DNA of 64,000 bases from Phyto melanocephala (Eukaryota; Arthropoda; Insecta; Diptera; Rhinophoridae), in assembly GCA_941918925.1 (NCBI GenBank), contig OW799234.1, positions 62,910,968 through 62,974,967 on the forward strand, given 5' to 3'. Below the pieces are notes generated by a model. That model made no database searches. It saw only the letters and a list, made by a program, of their open reading frames with translations, and was not told the origin of the DNA. Shown piece by piece: positions 42,507 to 53,579 of the stretch (its first letter is position 1; each line of letters starts with the position of its first letter). Both the position numbers and the translations under genes were made by a program.

Positions 42507-42862
42507 ATTTTATCTTCTTTGTTGTAGCTCTAAAAGAATAATCATTAGTATCTATTGAATTTAATTTGTTGCCCTTTTTGAATTTACATAAGAATTTTTC
42601 CCTTGTTTATTTCGTTTTCTCTTTATTTAATCTTTCAATTATCTTCCTTATCATGTTTAACTGAAGTATGTTATTTAATTTTAATGATTAATTGAAACAC
42701 GTTATTTAATTTTAAAAATAAAAACATTAATGAAAATGAATTGTAAAAAAAAAATTAACTACTTATCATTACTCAATTAAGTATATTAAATTAGTACCTA
42801 AGTTTATAAAAACTTAAAATTTGTTCATCTTATGTTGCAACATAGTTGCAAGGTGGGCTGTA
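42507..42862 (+). other. AT-rich 3' untranslated region of the BEL element
   Basis: Non-coding. A classic polypurine tract is not obvious before the 3' LTR; the last bases are GCAAGGTGGGCTGTA, only partly purine. Plus-strand priming may use this weak tract. Confidence 0.5.
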
Positions 42863-43283
42863 TGTTTGCGTCTGTCAGGTGTCAACACCTTCATAGTTAA
42901 TGTTGCTCGTGTGGATGGTACTTTTATGGTTGCTCTATATGGCAATACCACTTTGTAGTGCGGTGAGTCGGCGCTATGAAAGCGCCGTTGAAAAGTCAAC
43001 CGACTCAGTTTTTCACTCTTTCGTTAACATTCGCAAACATCTGACGCCAACAACCCCCTGTGTGACTTAAAATTAAAATTTAAATTATAAGTTAAAATTA
43101 AAATAAAGAAATTAGAAATTACAAAATAAATAAAAGACAAAGAGAAAATAAAGAGATTTTTTATTAAAGAAGAAAAACAGTGAAAGTGAAGAAGGTGAAG
43201 GAGAAAAGGTCAACAGAGCCACAAGGTGTTATTCCCAACAGTTCCCAGCTCTCAACAAATCACACCAGCTTGCGAGGTAATCA
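42863..43283 (+). repeat. 3' LTR of BEL element
   Basis: 421 bp, apparently identical to 35725-36145, starting TGTTTGCGTCTGTCAGGTGT and ending GAGGTAATCA. Identity of the LTRs indicates a young insertion. Confidence 0.95.
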
Positions 43284-44108
43284 AACATAATTACTTTTAT
43301 GCAAAAAAGAGTAGATTTGCTGACTTTAAATCGTGTATATTAAAATATTTTGTTACATAGATATTTGAACATTTTAAACTTGGAATTTGGAACTTGTACC
43401 AAAAATGTACTTTTTCGCTTTTCTATGGTACTTTTTGTATTTTCTACGTTTATAAAGGTAGAATTGTAAAATACAGGACTATTGATTCCAGGTAAGACTA
43501 AAAATGTTATGGGTGACCAAAAAGGTACTTTTTTGAACTTTTATGGTACCTTTTGTATTTTTTACGTTTATAAAGTTATAATTGTGAAATAAAGGATTAT
43601 TGATTCAAATTTAGAATTAAAATGATACTAAAGACACAAAAAAAGCCTTTTCGCATTTTGATTGTACTTTTTGTGTTTTTACGTTTGTAAACATAAATTT
43701 TTAAAACTAGTGTTTTTTGATCCGAGGTCTAACTCGTAATATTATGGACGACCAAAATTAGTTTTTATCTTTTTTTTATATATTGTATACATAGAATTCT
43801 GAATGTAGGTAAAAATAAATTAAGTGGAAGTTTTAGTGAAGGAAAAAATGTTACTTTTATTAGTTTTAGGGTCATTTTTGCAAAATATGAATCTTAATTT
43901 TTGAAACTCAGTAGCATTGATCTTGCTTTTAGTTAGGAAATATATGCCCGATATATCCTTACTCTACGTATTATTTTTCTAAGTAAATTGAATCAGAGAT
44001 ACAAATTTTCATAAATTGAACCAAAAATATTTAACAATTAAAAGTAGAACTTGAGTCTTCAATAAATAGTAAGAACTGCGCTATCGAAGTAGCGGGTTAA
44101 ATGCTAGT

Positions 44109-46510
44109 GGTAATATAAGCAAGCGCAGTTGGTTAATCAGTAGTACAACAGAGTGTGTTGTGTGTATATCCAATTGATTTCGATAACAAGGTACAAAACA
44201 ATAATTGGAAAACCATATATAGTACCGTATAAATTTAATCTATTGTATAATAAATCAGTAAAGTGCTTTTAGGTTTTAAACCGCAAATTTCAAGTATTTT
44301 TTCATTGCAACAAAACGAACCTCGGTTTATTACAAAGTACTAAACCAACGAATGTAAAAAGTTTAAATGGAACAATATCATGATACCTTTAATTCCTAAC
44401 TAGTAATGATGATATTTTTACACAAAATATTTTTATACGCATTAGAAATACAGAGAAAAAGAATGGAGGTGATAATTTTTGTTTCACATTTCTTTACGTT
44501 GTATTTTTATTTTCATCATATTTTATATATAGGCAAGTCGGTTTCTTTTTTACGCTCACTTTGTATAACGCAAAAAATATATAAAAGAAATGTACAATTG
44601 GAAAGGAATTATCGCAATCTAGATCCTATACAATTGGTTTTGTTGGGATTTGGAGTTTTAAGCGTTGCTACTTACACTTAAGCAAACAAAATAATATGTG
44701 TTGACACACGGTGTTTTGGAAAAAAATGTTTTGTATGTGAAAGTATAAGAAACAAAACAAAAAGACTGTGTGACCATTATAACACGCGTGTTTTGTTGTT
44801 TCTGTTTTAAATTAGGGTTTCATCGTTTATTGATATAATTTACAAGTGATCCTGATCCTGAAACGTTGTGGGGACCAGCAAAGCGCTCAGGGTTCAGCTA
44901 TTAAATTTTGATACCTAAGGTGCCTTTTTAATTAATTTTTTTAGCAAGTAAAACTCAATGAGCAAATTTAAAAGTGTTGCATTAGTATACTTAATAGAAA
45001 TTAAATATATTATTATGCACGCGAATATCGCAAAATTAAAACACCGAAAATAAGACGATTTGTTTTCAGTTCAAATAATCAAAGAATAAGTTTTACCCTC
45101 AGTAAGCCAAAAATTTCACAAAATTATCTTGATCAACCGAACGCTGTGTTAATATTATCATTTAAGAATGTAGACTTTAGGATAGACACAACTCAAAAAA
45201 AAAATCTATTGATCTCTCACTTGTATATTCTATACAGAATTAAAACGAATCACAATCATATCATAGATGGTAATGGTAATTAATGGTAGATTCTTGCATT
45301 ATGTGTGGATTTCAATAGCTATTTTCTAACTAACCAATCAAGCCGATATTTTGCTTACGTCTTACTTAAAACTATATTCATGTTCTTTTACGCTAACTTT
45401 CGTGAAAATATAAACCCTTTTAGAGTTTTCTCTTTAGGTTCGTAACATTAATTTTATTAACTAATATAATATTTACAAAACCACCTTCCTTCTTAGGACT
45501 TTTAACTTAAATCTTTAGCAGCACAACCTGCATCTTTAAACATTCTTAGCAGGGGCACAATTTTGTTTTGTTGTTGCTTTTAAGACGTAAAATGACATAA
45601 TAAAATTCTTTAATTAAATTGCAATACATTCTGTTTTATTTGTAAACTTCTTTTGGGCAGGAGGGGTACACGATTGTCACCAACAATGAGTAACTTAAGT
45701 AAAAGTTGCATTGATTAAATTGAAGGGTGGCTAAAAGAGGTGATGGAATGGGTGGCTTGTTAAGGATTTCTTTTCTTTTATGACAATTCACTGTATGTCC
45801 CGTATTTTGTTCAATACCAGCAAAAATTTTCTACAAGTTTTTACGTTGTTCAGATACTGACGTTAAAAGTGAATCTGTGATTGTAGGTGCACTTTTGTAT
45901 GTGTATATATGTGTGTGTAATTGCATACAGCTACAGAAAATACTTCTTGTTTTTTATTATTCATGAGGGATCTTATTTTAATTGTATGTTATCGCATTCA
46001 TGCTGATATAACTATGCTACCGTGCACCATGCCCCCTCCTAATTGCTTTTTCTTATAGTTTTTTCTTGGCAGATAACCGTGGCAAATTGTGGTGCCACCA
46101 GCAGCTCGTTTTATGCCTACACAAACAAAGTAGGTGAAATATAAATGTAATTTGTTAAAGAGACAGTATAAGGCAAACAATATTATATTGTTGTTTTGCA
46201 AGAAAATTGTTTTCTGAAATTAAATAGAATTTTTGCACAAAAGTTTAAATTAATGAAAGAATGTGCAAGTTTCAGTGAAAGACATAAAAGCAAATACTTT
46301 GACCAAGAACTTTTCTTTAGTTTAATTTTTATTTCACAGCATAGATGGATTGCTTGGATACATTACAGCTACAAATTAAAAAAACATGTTTATTTCTGAT
46401 ATTTGACAGAGGAGAAAGTTAAGGAGTGCGCACGAAAAACTTAATACCTACTTTATAACTTATTTTCAAGCAGAATAAAGATTCACTGCAGATTCACTAC
46501 AGATCCTTCA
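44109..46510. other. Gene-free AT-rich DNA
   Basis: No gene or element recognised; open frames at 44406-44681 and 45998-46201 carry no motif. Confidence 0.4.
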
Positions 46511-46512
46511 AA

Positions 46513-46790
46513 TTTTTTTTATCACTCTTCGAATGGTTGACACATTAGGTATACATTCTCGACTGAAAATTCTTTAAAGTTTGCAACGATCTCAGCATTA
46601 TTTTTAATTTTTTTTCCAATAATTTTCTTATCTTATCATAAGTTAAATGCTCTATTTCTAATTAAGTGAATAAACGTAATGGAAAGCTGCAAAATATCAG
46701 AGTTGACACTTGCACAAAAAAGTTACATTAAATTTGAAAAGTAATTTCTTTTTTACTTTTTAAGAACACAAAAAGCCTAAAAAGAGTGCT
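46513..46790 (-). pseudogene. Fragment of the 3830-5165 mariner family
   Basis: ATCACTCTTCGAATGGTTG, TCTCGACTGAAAATTCT and TTTGCACAAAAA-like blocks match 4920-5080 in order. Only the transposase N-terminal end and 5' non-coding part are present. Confidence 0.6.
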
Positions 46791-47010
46791 TTGATTTGAT
46801 TTAATTTGTCTACTGCAAAATTGATACATGTCATATGAACTCGTTGCTTGTCTAAAATACATATAAAAAAGCCATTTAACAATTTTCAATTATAACGCGT
46901 TCTATTTTAATCTGACAAAGCTTCTGGCATCAGCTGATTTTGGCAAAATAGAACAATGTTGAGCAACATAACGCAAAGCAAAGAAATTAAAATCCAAAAA
47001 AATTAACAAC

Positions 47011-47776
47011 AAGTAAGAGCGCTATATTCGGCTATGCCGAATCTTATATACCCTTCACAACGTGTAGTCATGCAATAACAGTAGTTTGTATCACTATTCA
47101 TCTCATATGAAATACGTACATACATATCTAAAAATAATAAATTTACGTAAGTATGTATGTATGTTAAAAAAAAAAAAAAATTTAAAAAAAAATATAAAAA
47201 AAAAATTTAAGAAAAAAAAATTCAAAAAAAAATAATTAACATAAATAATAAATATAAAACAAAAAAAAATAAAAAAAAATTTAAAACCAAAAAAAAAAAT
47301 TAAAAAAAAAATAATAAAAATATAAATAATATATAAAATAAAAAAAAAAACATAAAGAAAAAAAAAAATTTTTTTTTGGCTCAGCTGGGATTCGATACCA
47401 TGCTTACTCTAAGCAGTATACATAATTGTATGTATGTATGTTGTTGTAATGTTGTTTTTGTAAAAAAAAAATCTAGGTGGTCGTGGTTTTTGCTCATATG
47501 TCAGTTGTTTATGTACCGATGTTTCTGATTATCAATATCGATCTAGACCCGAATATTTCTGATATATTAATACCTCACACGGGTCCAGGCGATTTCGGAG
47601 GGCTTCAAAAGGTTGATTTCAACATACACACGGACAGACTGACAGAGCTTAATCGACTCCCCTATTCATAAGCTTTCAGAAAATATAAACTTTATGGGGT
47701 CGGAAATGAAAATTGTAGAAATTTCACACGGAATGACAAACCTATATATACCCTTTTTCACTGTGTGAAGGGTATA
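47011..47776 (-). repeat. Rep-A, complete minus-strand copy (766 bp)
   Basis: Starts CAAGTAAGAGCGCTATATTC with the palindrome TTCGGCTATGCCGAA and TATACCCTTCACAACGTG. It passes through a poly-A tract (47165-47370) and GGCTCAGCTGGGATTCGATA, and ends CACTGTGTGAAGGGTATA. A box-A-like TGGCTCAGCTGGG is on the plus strand here. Confidence 0.87.
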
Positions 47777-47779
47777 AGA

Positions 47780-48315
47780 AAGTTAGCATCTAGTACGGTA
47801 ACAAAATTTGCAGAATTCTTCCTACCAGCATTATTAATAAAAATTGTTTTTAAGAAAAATCGCATACCACAGAAATTATTAAAATTTGATAAAACAAAAT
47901 TTGCGTATAAAATCAGTTTTTATAGACAAAACGAGGTTATGTCAGACGCAATTTTATATGGACATTTCCATGAATATGTCAACCACGGCAGTAAAAACAA
48001 AAACTCTGGAAAGTTTTTCAATATAAATTTATTGATAAAAAAACACTCGAATTTTACTATGCGCAGTTATTAAGAGCTTATTGAATTATTTTAAGAGCAA
48101 TAAGAGTTAAAACTGATTATCTCTTTGACTTATTTTAAAGAATTGCAATCAACTATTTTTTTAGCGACTAAAATGTAAAAATAAATTGTAATTGTAAATA
48201 TTCCTTAAAAATTAGGTAAAAACAACAATTAACTAAAGATCCATAAGAAAAAAGAAAATATAGAGTCCAATTTGCGGTATTTTTTTTTTTTTTTGATTAC
48301 CCTTGGATGTTATTT
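47780..48315. other. Gene-free AT-rich DNA
   Basis: An open frame at 47765-48073 starts inside Rep-A and has no recognised domain; not considered a gene. Confidence 0.4.
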
Positions 48316-48320
48316 AAATG

Positions 48321-48833
48321 TCACGTACGTAGTGCAAAAACATTATTTGTCACTGTCATTCGTATTTGAGCAGTCGCAAGTGCACCTAATTTAGAATTTA
48401 ACTGTTTTTCTTAACATAATATTAATTTTATTACCTAAGAACACTATTAGAGAAAAATCTGTCACGTACGATATGTCACGAACAATATTAAATTGAATTT
48501 ATTATAAAATCATATAAAGATTGTTTGTAATTAAATATGATGGATTTTAAATGAAAAATATTTGGTTTAGTGTAAGAAATTATAAAAAGAAAAAATGTCT
48601 CCCAAGATATGCAGATTTTTTCATATTTCCATATATACCGCAAAATCACTTCTGTTTAATGTCACGTACGATATATTCTTATTTTTCTGGATATTTTAGA
48701 CAACAGTGATTCGAATATAATTAATTTCTTTTAAGTACTCTTTGAGTGGAACATAAAGATCTAATTTTGTTTGAGTTACTCTTACTTTTGCAAAAAATTA
48801 CTCCACTTTATAGAAGAACAAATGTCACGTACG
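48321..48833 (+). repeat. Cluster of GTCACGTACG motifs
   Basis: The decamer GTCACGTACG occurs at 48321, 48461, 48661 and 48824, each preceded by T and mostly followed by AT. Partial forms GTCACG at 48475 and GTCACAT near 49013 add to the cluster. Intervening DNA is not obviously repeated. All are in the same orientation. The core contains the palindrome CGTACG. Confidence 0.75.
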
Positions 48834-48839
48834 ATGACA

Positions 48840-50205
48840 TGGAAATGCCTATATGCACCTGTGAAAGCTACAATAAGGCAATTACATGCATGTGGATCGC
48901 ATATGCGACAAGTCATATGTAAAATACAACCCATTCCTTTATGAGGACATACTTGCATGCTAATATTACCAGAAAAATCTATTTATCCTCTAACATATAA
49001 AAACCGCAAAATGTCACATCTACATAAAATTTAATTTTATTTAATAAATAAATTTGTTGCTGTAGAAAGCTTTATATTGTATTATAAAACTAATTAAATG
49101 GAATTTCGTTAGGAATAAGGTTATAATGAGAGAACAAAAAAATGGAACTTAAAACCAGATGCGCAATTTTATTTTTTTGCTTCTTAATTTAAATGAAAAT
49201 GTTGAATAAATTCATAATTACCATTTTATGAGCCATATACTTAAGTATGTTAGTACCTCGTATATGTCTATGTTTGTGTAAAAGAGTGTGTTGATTACGC
49301 GATTCGTTGTATTTTATTTTGCTAGTGTATGTTACCACAAACATGTGTGTACAAAGGGGATTGAAATCAAAAGGTCCTTTTATAAACTTATGTGTTTAAA
49401 AAAATTTAATTTATATTTATTACATATGAAACTAAGAATTCACAAATATACATATGTATATGTATATGTAAATCCATACATACATATTCGTACATACAAC
49501 ATTTCGAACTAACGAAGCCATTAAATTAATATTGGAAAAAAAGTTTTCTCCACTTCCGTCCTTCATGTTTTATAATACAGTCGGTTAGTGGATAAGGACA
49601 TTAAATGTTTACTCATAATATTAAATTAACAAACCTACTGTAATTGTAGTTTTTATTTGTATTATTCTTAGGCTGTTTTTACTTCTACTAGCCCTTCGTT
49701 CCAATTCAATAAAACCCCAGTTGACTATGATACTCATACACTTATAAAAATGTTTACGTGTGTATGTATTGTATGTTTGCCATAACCATACAAACACACA
49801 TAAACATTAAGTCATTCTAATAAAAAAAAAAATAAATAAAACCAAAAAATAGTCATACATAGAAATGTAGTCTTGCAAATGGTTATTTCCTTATGAATAT
49901 ATTACTGTGTAAATGGTTAATATGTACGTATGTATGTATGTATGTGTGTGTGTGTTTATTCATAGCTAGAAAAGTAAAAAACAGAGAAACATACTATCAG
50001 CATACAAAATATTACGGTTTAGTTTTCGTATTTTACTGTTTTTGTTAGTGTCTATATAAATGAGTTAAGGGCAGTTGTAGCGAGGAATGTTTTCTTTTTG
50101 TATTTGAACTGATTTGATCAATTGATTGCAACTGCCTTATTGATTGACTCTTTGTTCTGTAGTTTTTTAATTGCAGCTATTCTTCGAGTAGTTTTCGGCT
50201 TTCAG
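48840..50205. other. Gene-free AT-rich DNA with simple repeats
   Basis: Contains TGTATGTATGTATG and TGTGTGTGTG near 49928-49950 and ATACATATGTATATG-like sequence near 49450. No gene supported. Confidence 0.5.
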
Positions 50206-50211
50206 GATCTA

Positions 50212-50776
50212 AAGGATGGTTAAATTTTAAGGGCCAATGTTGATTTTAAATAAAACACAAATTATTTAGAAAATTATTGTCATTTTTTTTATTATGATAA
50301 TATTGGTATGATTAAATTATGTATGAAACAAAATATCGGTCAAATGGCCACCGCGACAATGTTGATGTTCAATTGTTAGGCGCGATGATGAGTCGAGGTT
50401 GACTGCTCTTTTGCCACACTATCACGATAAACAGCAATGTTTTCCGTTAAACGAACTAAGAAGTCATTTACAGATGTTCCATTCAGACCTATTTTGCTGA
50501 AATTTAAATATTTTTTACCATGCTCCCGATTGTGGAGGAATTTGAATGATTATGTTGACCAAAAGAATCACGAAGTACATGAAATGCATTTTGATTTGAA
50601 CGCCCATTTTCATAACAAGCCTGAACAACTTTAAAGCATTGCTCGATTGTGTATCTTTCAATGGTTCAAATTGAGTTGGTCTGAAATTGAGAAATGTCAA
50701 ATGAAATGCAGAGAAAAAGCTTGACGTTTAGGTGTGGCTCACATTCAACATCGGCCCTTAAAATTTAACCACCCTT
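50212..50776 (-). mobile_element. Mariner-like deletion derivative, sibling of 7224-7806
   Basis: Ends AAGGATGGTTAAATTTTAAG and the complement of CTTAAAATTTAACCACCCTT are inverted repeats; TA flanks (50210-50211, 50777-50778). The interior follows 7224-7806 nearly throughout, with GCTCGATTGTGTATCTTTCA encoding the minus-strand MERYTIEQ start. The present copy retains about 20 bp missing in the other (near 50557-50580) and lacks the GCC-rich block near 7350. Both have lost the catalytic core. Confidence 0.85.
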
Positions 50777-50779
50777 TAC

Positions 50780-51120
50780 AACTGCCTTGTGGTTTTGTGT
50801 GTAGTATACCCAGAACAAAACATTAAACCCATGGCCACGAAAACAGTACATATAAATAAAAACAGTAAATTTTTAACGCACACATAACTATTCAACTATT
50901 GTTTGTTTTTCAACCAACTGTTTGCTTGACTATTTGTCCAATCGATAAAAAAAAGTAAGAACGAAGGAGCATTGACTACAAGTCAGCCTATTATATTTGC
51001 TTAATTGGTTTTACAGCTTGCTGTGTGAAAACTTTTAATTAGTTTAAGCTAAAGCTTCAAAAAGTTGTTTTTTTTTTTTTGATTTTAAATAATTAAAAAA
51101 ATTTTTTTTTGGATACGACA
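50780..51120. other. Gene-free AT-rich DNA
   Basis: No supported feature. Confidence 0.4.
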
Positions 51121-51123
51121 TTT

Positions 51124-51332
51124 CTGTGGTTTTCATGGGCAACCACGTATGTCTTAAAATCAAATTTTTCAGGAGAGCTACAAAGCCGTGTTAATGCTGA
51201 ACGATTTTTGAATATATAAACAAGTTCCGTTGTTATGCCATTAAAATAATCAGAATGGGTCCATCTTATATGAGAATTATTAACTCAAAATCGTATAAAA
51301 TTAACATACGCGGTTGCCCATGAAAACCACAG
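51124..51332. mobile_element. 209-bp MITE with long inverted repeats
   Basis: CTGTGGTTTTCATGGGCAAC and its exact complement GTTGCCCATGAAAACCACAG form the ends; pairing continues about 8 bp with one mismatch. ATTT stands at both sides (51120-51123, 51333-51336), a possible 4-bp duplication. Superfamily not assigned. Confidence 0.75.
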
Positions 51333-51339
51333 ATTTTTC

Positions 51340-51898
51340 GAACCTTTATTTCTATAAAAATTTGGGAAAACCAAGTAAGAGAAATATAATATCCTTCACC
51401 ATCGTGGACATAGGTATAAGGACCGTATTGTAGTTTAGCCTAAATTTCATTAATGCACCATTTTTCTTTATTATTTCCGGCACAATCTTTGATTTTGAAT
51501 TTTTACTTACATAGGAAACTGTATTCTACTAGTCAAATGCTTTCAATTAATATCTATATTGATGGGGTTAAGGGAAAAATTTCACTATTTCGTTTAAGAT
51601 TTAATATTTTTTTAATATTTGCTGTATTCCACCAAAATTGTGGGGGTTGAAGGAGGAAAATCCCTTATCACTCTCTTTTGCCCATATGTCCGCCGTTTGA
51701 TTTAGGATGCCATGGTAGATTTTTATTTTTTCATGGTTTACTGTATCTCACTTAGTTTTAGTGAATTATTGTAAGGAGTGAGCAAAAGACTTATAATATG
51801 CACGTCTTGATTTACGTCCCAATAATTACCCTATTCCAATGTAAATCTTTCCGTATATGTACAAGTGTACCAACTCATTATACCACGTTCTGTGAGTT
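51340..51898. other. Gene-free AT-rich DNA
   Basis: Includes a weak Rep-A-like block near 51370-51430 (CCAAGTAAGAG, CCTTCACCATCGTGG). No gene supported. Confidence 0.35.
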
Positions 51899-52033
51899 TT
51901 AACCCATTTCCAGCCGCGAAACATAAAATTCGTCCAAATTCGATGAAATCCAGGTTTCTAGATAACATGAGGCTACTGAATTCAAATTCGTTATCAAAAT
52001 TTACGTAGCCCTACGGAGATCGCCAGAAATTGG

Positions 52034-52055
52034 TGTTCGCAAGCGCGAACGTTGG
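52034..52055 (+). repeat. piggyBac subterminal inverted repeat, left
   Basis: 22 bp, exact complement of 53196-53217. It contains the hairpin GTTCGC-AAGC-GCGAAC. It lies about 131 bp from the left end. Confidence 0.9.
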
Positions 52056-52199
52056 CCGCAACGCAACATTATTATTTTATGTTTTAAGAAATTTCATATG
52101 ATTTCTTTTTTAATATAAAATACACAAGTAACAATAATTTCTTATGATTTTATTAATTATATTTATTAAGAAAAATTATTTATTTTTATTATTGTTTTT

Positions 52200-52830
52200 A
52201 AATTTAGTGGACAAGTTACTTCTTATGGTAATCCTCAAAACATTTAGGATGGAAATGTACATTACACTTTCCACAAGTTTTTAATCTTCAACGTTTAGGT
52301 TTTCTACCTATCTGCTCTGAGGCAACATGCTCACAATCGACTCTTGGCAAGTTGCGAATAAAAATTCTGGATATTTATTCTATAATTTTGAACGGCATTG
52401 TCATGCAAATCAACACCACCCAATCCTTGCTTATAATTAAAAAACATATGAGTCTGCTGATAACTTCCGAATTTTTTCTTAATTTTCTTTTCATTTTTTC
52501 CATATTGTTACCGAGAAAAATGGCTCAATTTGGTCAAAATTAGTACAAATTGTCACTTCTTTACTATTAGACCAAAAACAAGACAATGTATTGTTGGTTT
52601 GATCATATTGGAAGTCAAAATCACCACAGTTCAATTCATATCCTGTTTTTAAAGTGCCTTTCCAATTCTATTGTTGTGGACAGTTCCAGTTGCACAAAAT
52701 TGTTTTTCGCTAGGCAGACATATTAGTTGGTATAACGTGAAAAAGTTACCGAAAAAAACTCTGTGGCAATTTGGGTTTTCAACATTTTGTAATAGTCTTA
52801 ATTAACATCTGCACCTAACCCGATTTGGCT
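52200..52830 (-). pseudogene. piggyBac-like transposase, C-terminal half, frameshifted
   Basis: Minus-strand blocks in order: FFGNFFTLYQL (near 52770-52735, around the third catalytic Asp, here Gly-Asn), FCATGTVHNNRIGKAL (near 52700-52655), GLGGVDLHDNAVQNYRI (near 52425-52375) with its conserved Asp, then CGKCNVHFHPKCFEDYH near 52278-52228, the C-terminal Cys/His domain. Stops and frame changes separate these. The N-terminal half with the first two catalytic acids is missing. The family inserts at TTAA. The copy is inactive but its ends could still be mobilised. Confidence 0.82.
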
Positions 52831-53195
52831 ACCATAATTATCACTGACACCCGCATACGGTATACAAATTTACAGATACCTATTTGAAGAGCAAAGAAAC
52901 TACAATTTGTAACCAAATCGAATCGGTTTGTTTCTTATGTACATTTTACATAAGTGGCGTCCGATCGATCGTCGATGTTCATCGATCGACAAATTGGAAC
53001 TCCTTATGCCAAACTGCATGTATTTTGAGTTTGCTATGAGGAATAAACACATTATAAGCCAATCAATCTCACAGGAAGTTAAAATTTATTTTCCTTAGTT
53101 AGCTTATCGTTAAGATCCAAATTATTATTGTTATTAAAATTTATAAATCGCTTTATGTCTTTGAATTTTTTTTTTTTATAGATGTTGAATAGCAG

Positions 53196-53217
53196 CCAAC
53201 GTTCGCGCTTGCGAACA
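53196..53217 (-). repeat. piggyBac subterminal inverted repeat, right
   Basis: Perfect complement of 52034-52055. It lies about 357 bp from the right end, so the two internal repeats are placed asymmetrically, as in other piggyBac elements. Confidence 0.9.
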
Positions 53218-53579
53218 GCAATATTTGCTGTTAGGTACAACAACTGTGTTAACATTTTTTCCAGTTTTTTGTTTTGATTTTACTTTGTTTATTTGTTGTT
53301 GTAAAAACTGCATAGTTACATTTTTAATTCTTGTTCAATAAATATACATGATGGGTTATATTAAAAACCTCTTAAAATGGTGGTGTAGAAAAATCGCGAA
53401 TAGCATACAAAATATATTATTAACAAAATTATTATTTCTTATTTATATAAGCTAAGAATATATACAATACTTCTGCGTAAAAAATTTACACATAAAAGCA
53501 CTAAAGCAGAAAAAATTACCGATCAAAATGAGTAAGTTTTGTGTTCGCAAGTGCAAACAGAGGATGGAAATGGGTTAAA

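Larger units (their letters stand above)
35725..43283 (+). mobile_element. Near-intact BEL/Pao LTR retrotransposon (7,559 bp)
   Basis: Two 421-bp LTRs (TG...CA) appear identical base for base, so insertion was recent. Between them lie a primer-binding site, a 385-bp leader, three open frames (gag-pol, integrase, ORF3) and a 356-bp AT-rich tail. DUF1759-type gag, a Pao-type RT with YVDD and a DUF5641-type integrase C-terminus place it in BEL/Pao. Flanking pentamers are AGCAT and AACAT, four of five identical, whereas BEL elements normally leave a 5-bp duplication. The element sits inside HLE-2 in the same orientation. Confidence 0.95.
34835..44108 (+). mobile_element. HLE-2 Helitron-like element with nested insertions
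   Basis: Starts TCTATATATATAAAAGAGTA (34835) and ends GCGGGTTAAATGCTAGT (44108). The hairpin CGCTA-TCGAAG-TAGCG (44079-44094) lies just before the end, typical of Helitron-like 3' ends. The element itself is about 1.6 kb. It is split by a 123-bp MITE (35287-35409) and by the BEL element (35725-43283). Flanking sequence across both insertions matches the copy at 17487-21680. Its non-coding GGTAAAAACGGGTAAAA and GTACTTTTT motifs recur. Confidence 0.8.
51903..53574 (-). mobile_element. piggyBac-like element with intact ends
   Basis: Ends CCCATTTCCA and TGGAAATGGG flanked on both sides by TTAA (51899-51902, 53575-53578), the piggyBac signature. Subterminal 22-bp inverted repeats starting TGTTCGCAAGCGCGAACG lie at 52034-52055 and 53196-53217, with a related copy near 53541. 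The element is 1,672 bp and holds part of a transposase on the minus strand. Confidence 0.93.

Noticed and set aside
47477..47671. Open frame inside Rep-A
   Set aside because: Lies wholly in a repeat; other copies do not preserve it.
47765..48073. 102-codon open frame after Rep-A
   Set aside because: Starts in a repeat, low-complexity Lys/Phe-rich, no domain.
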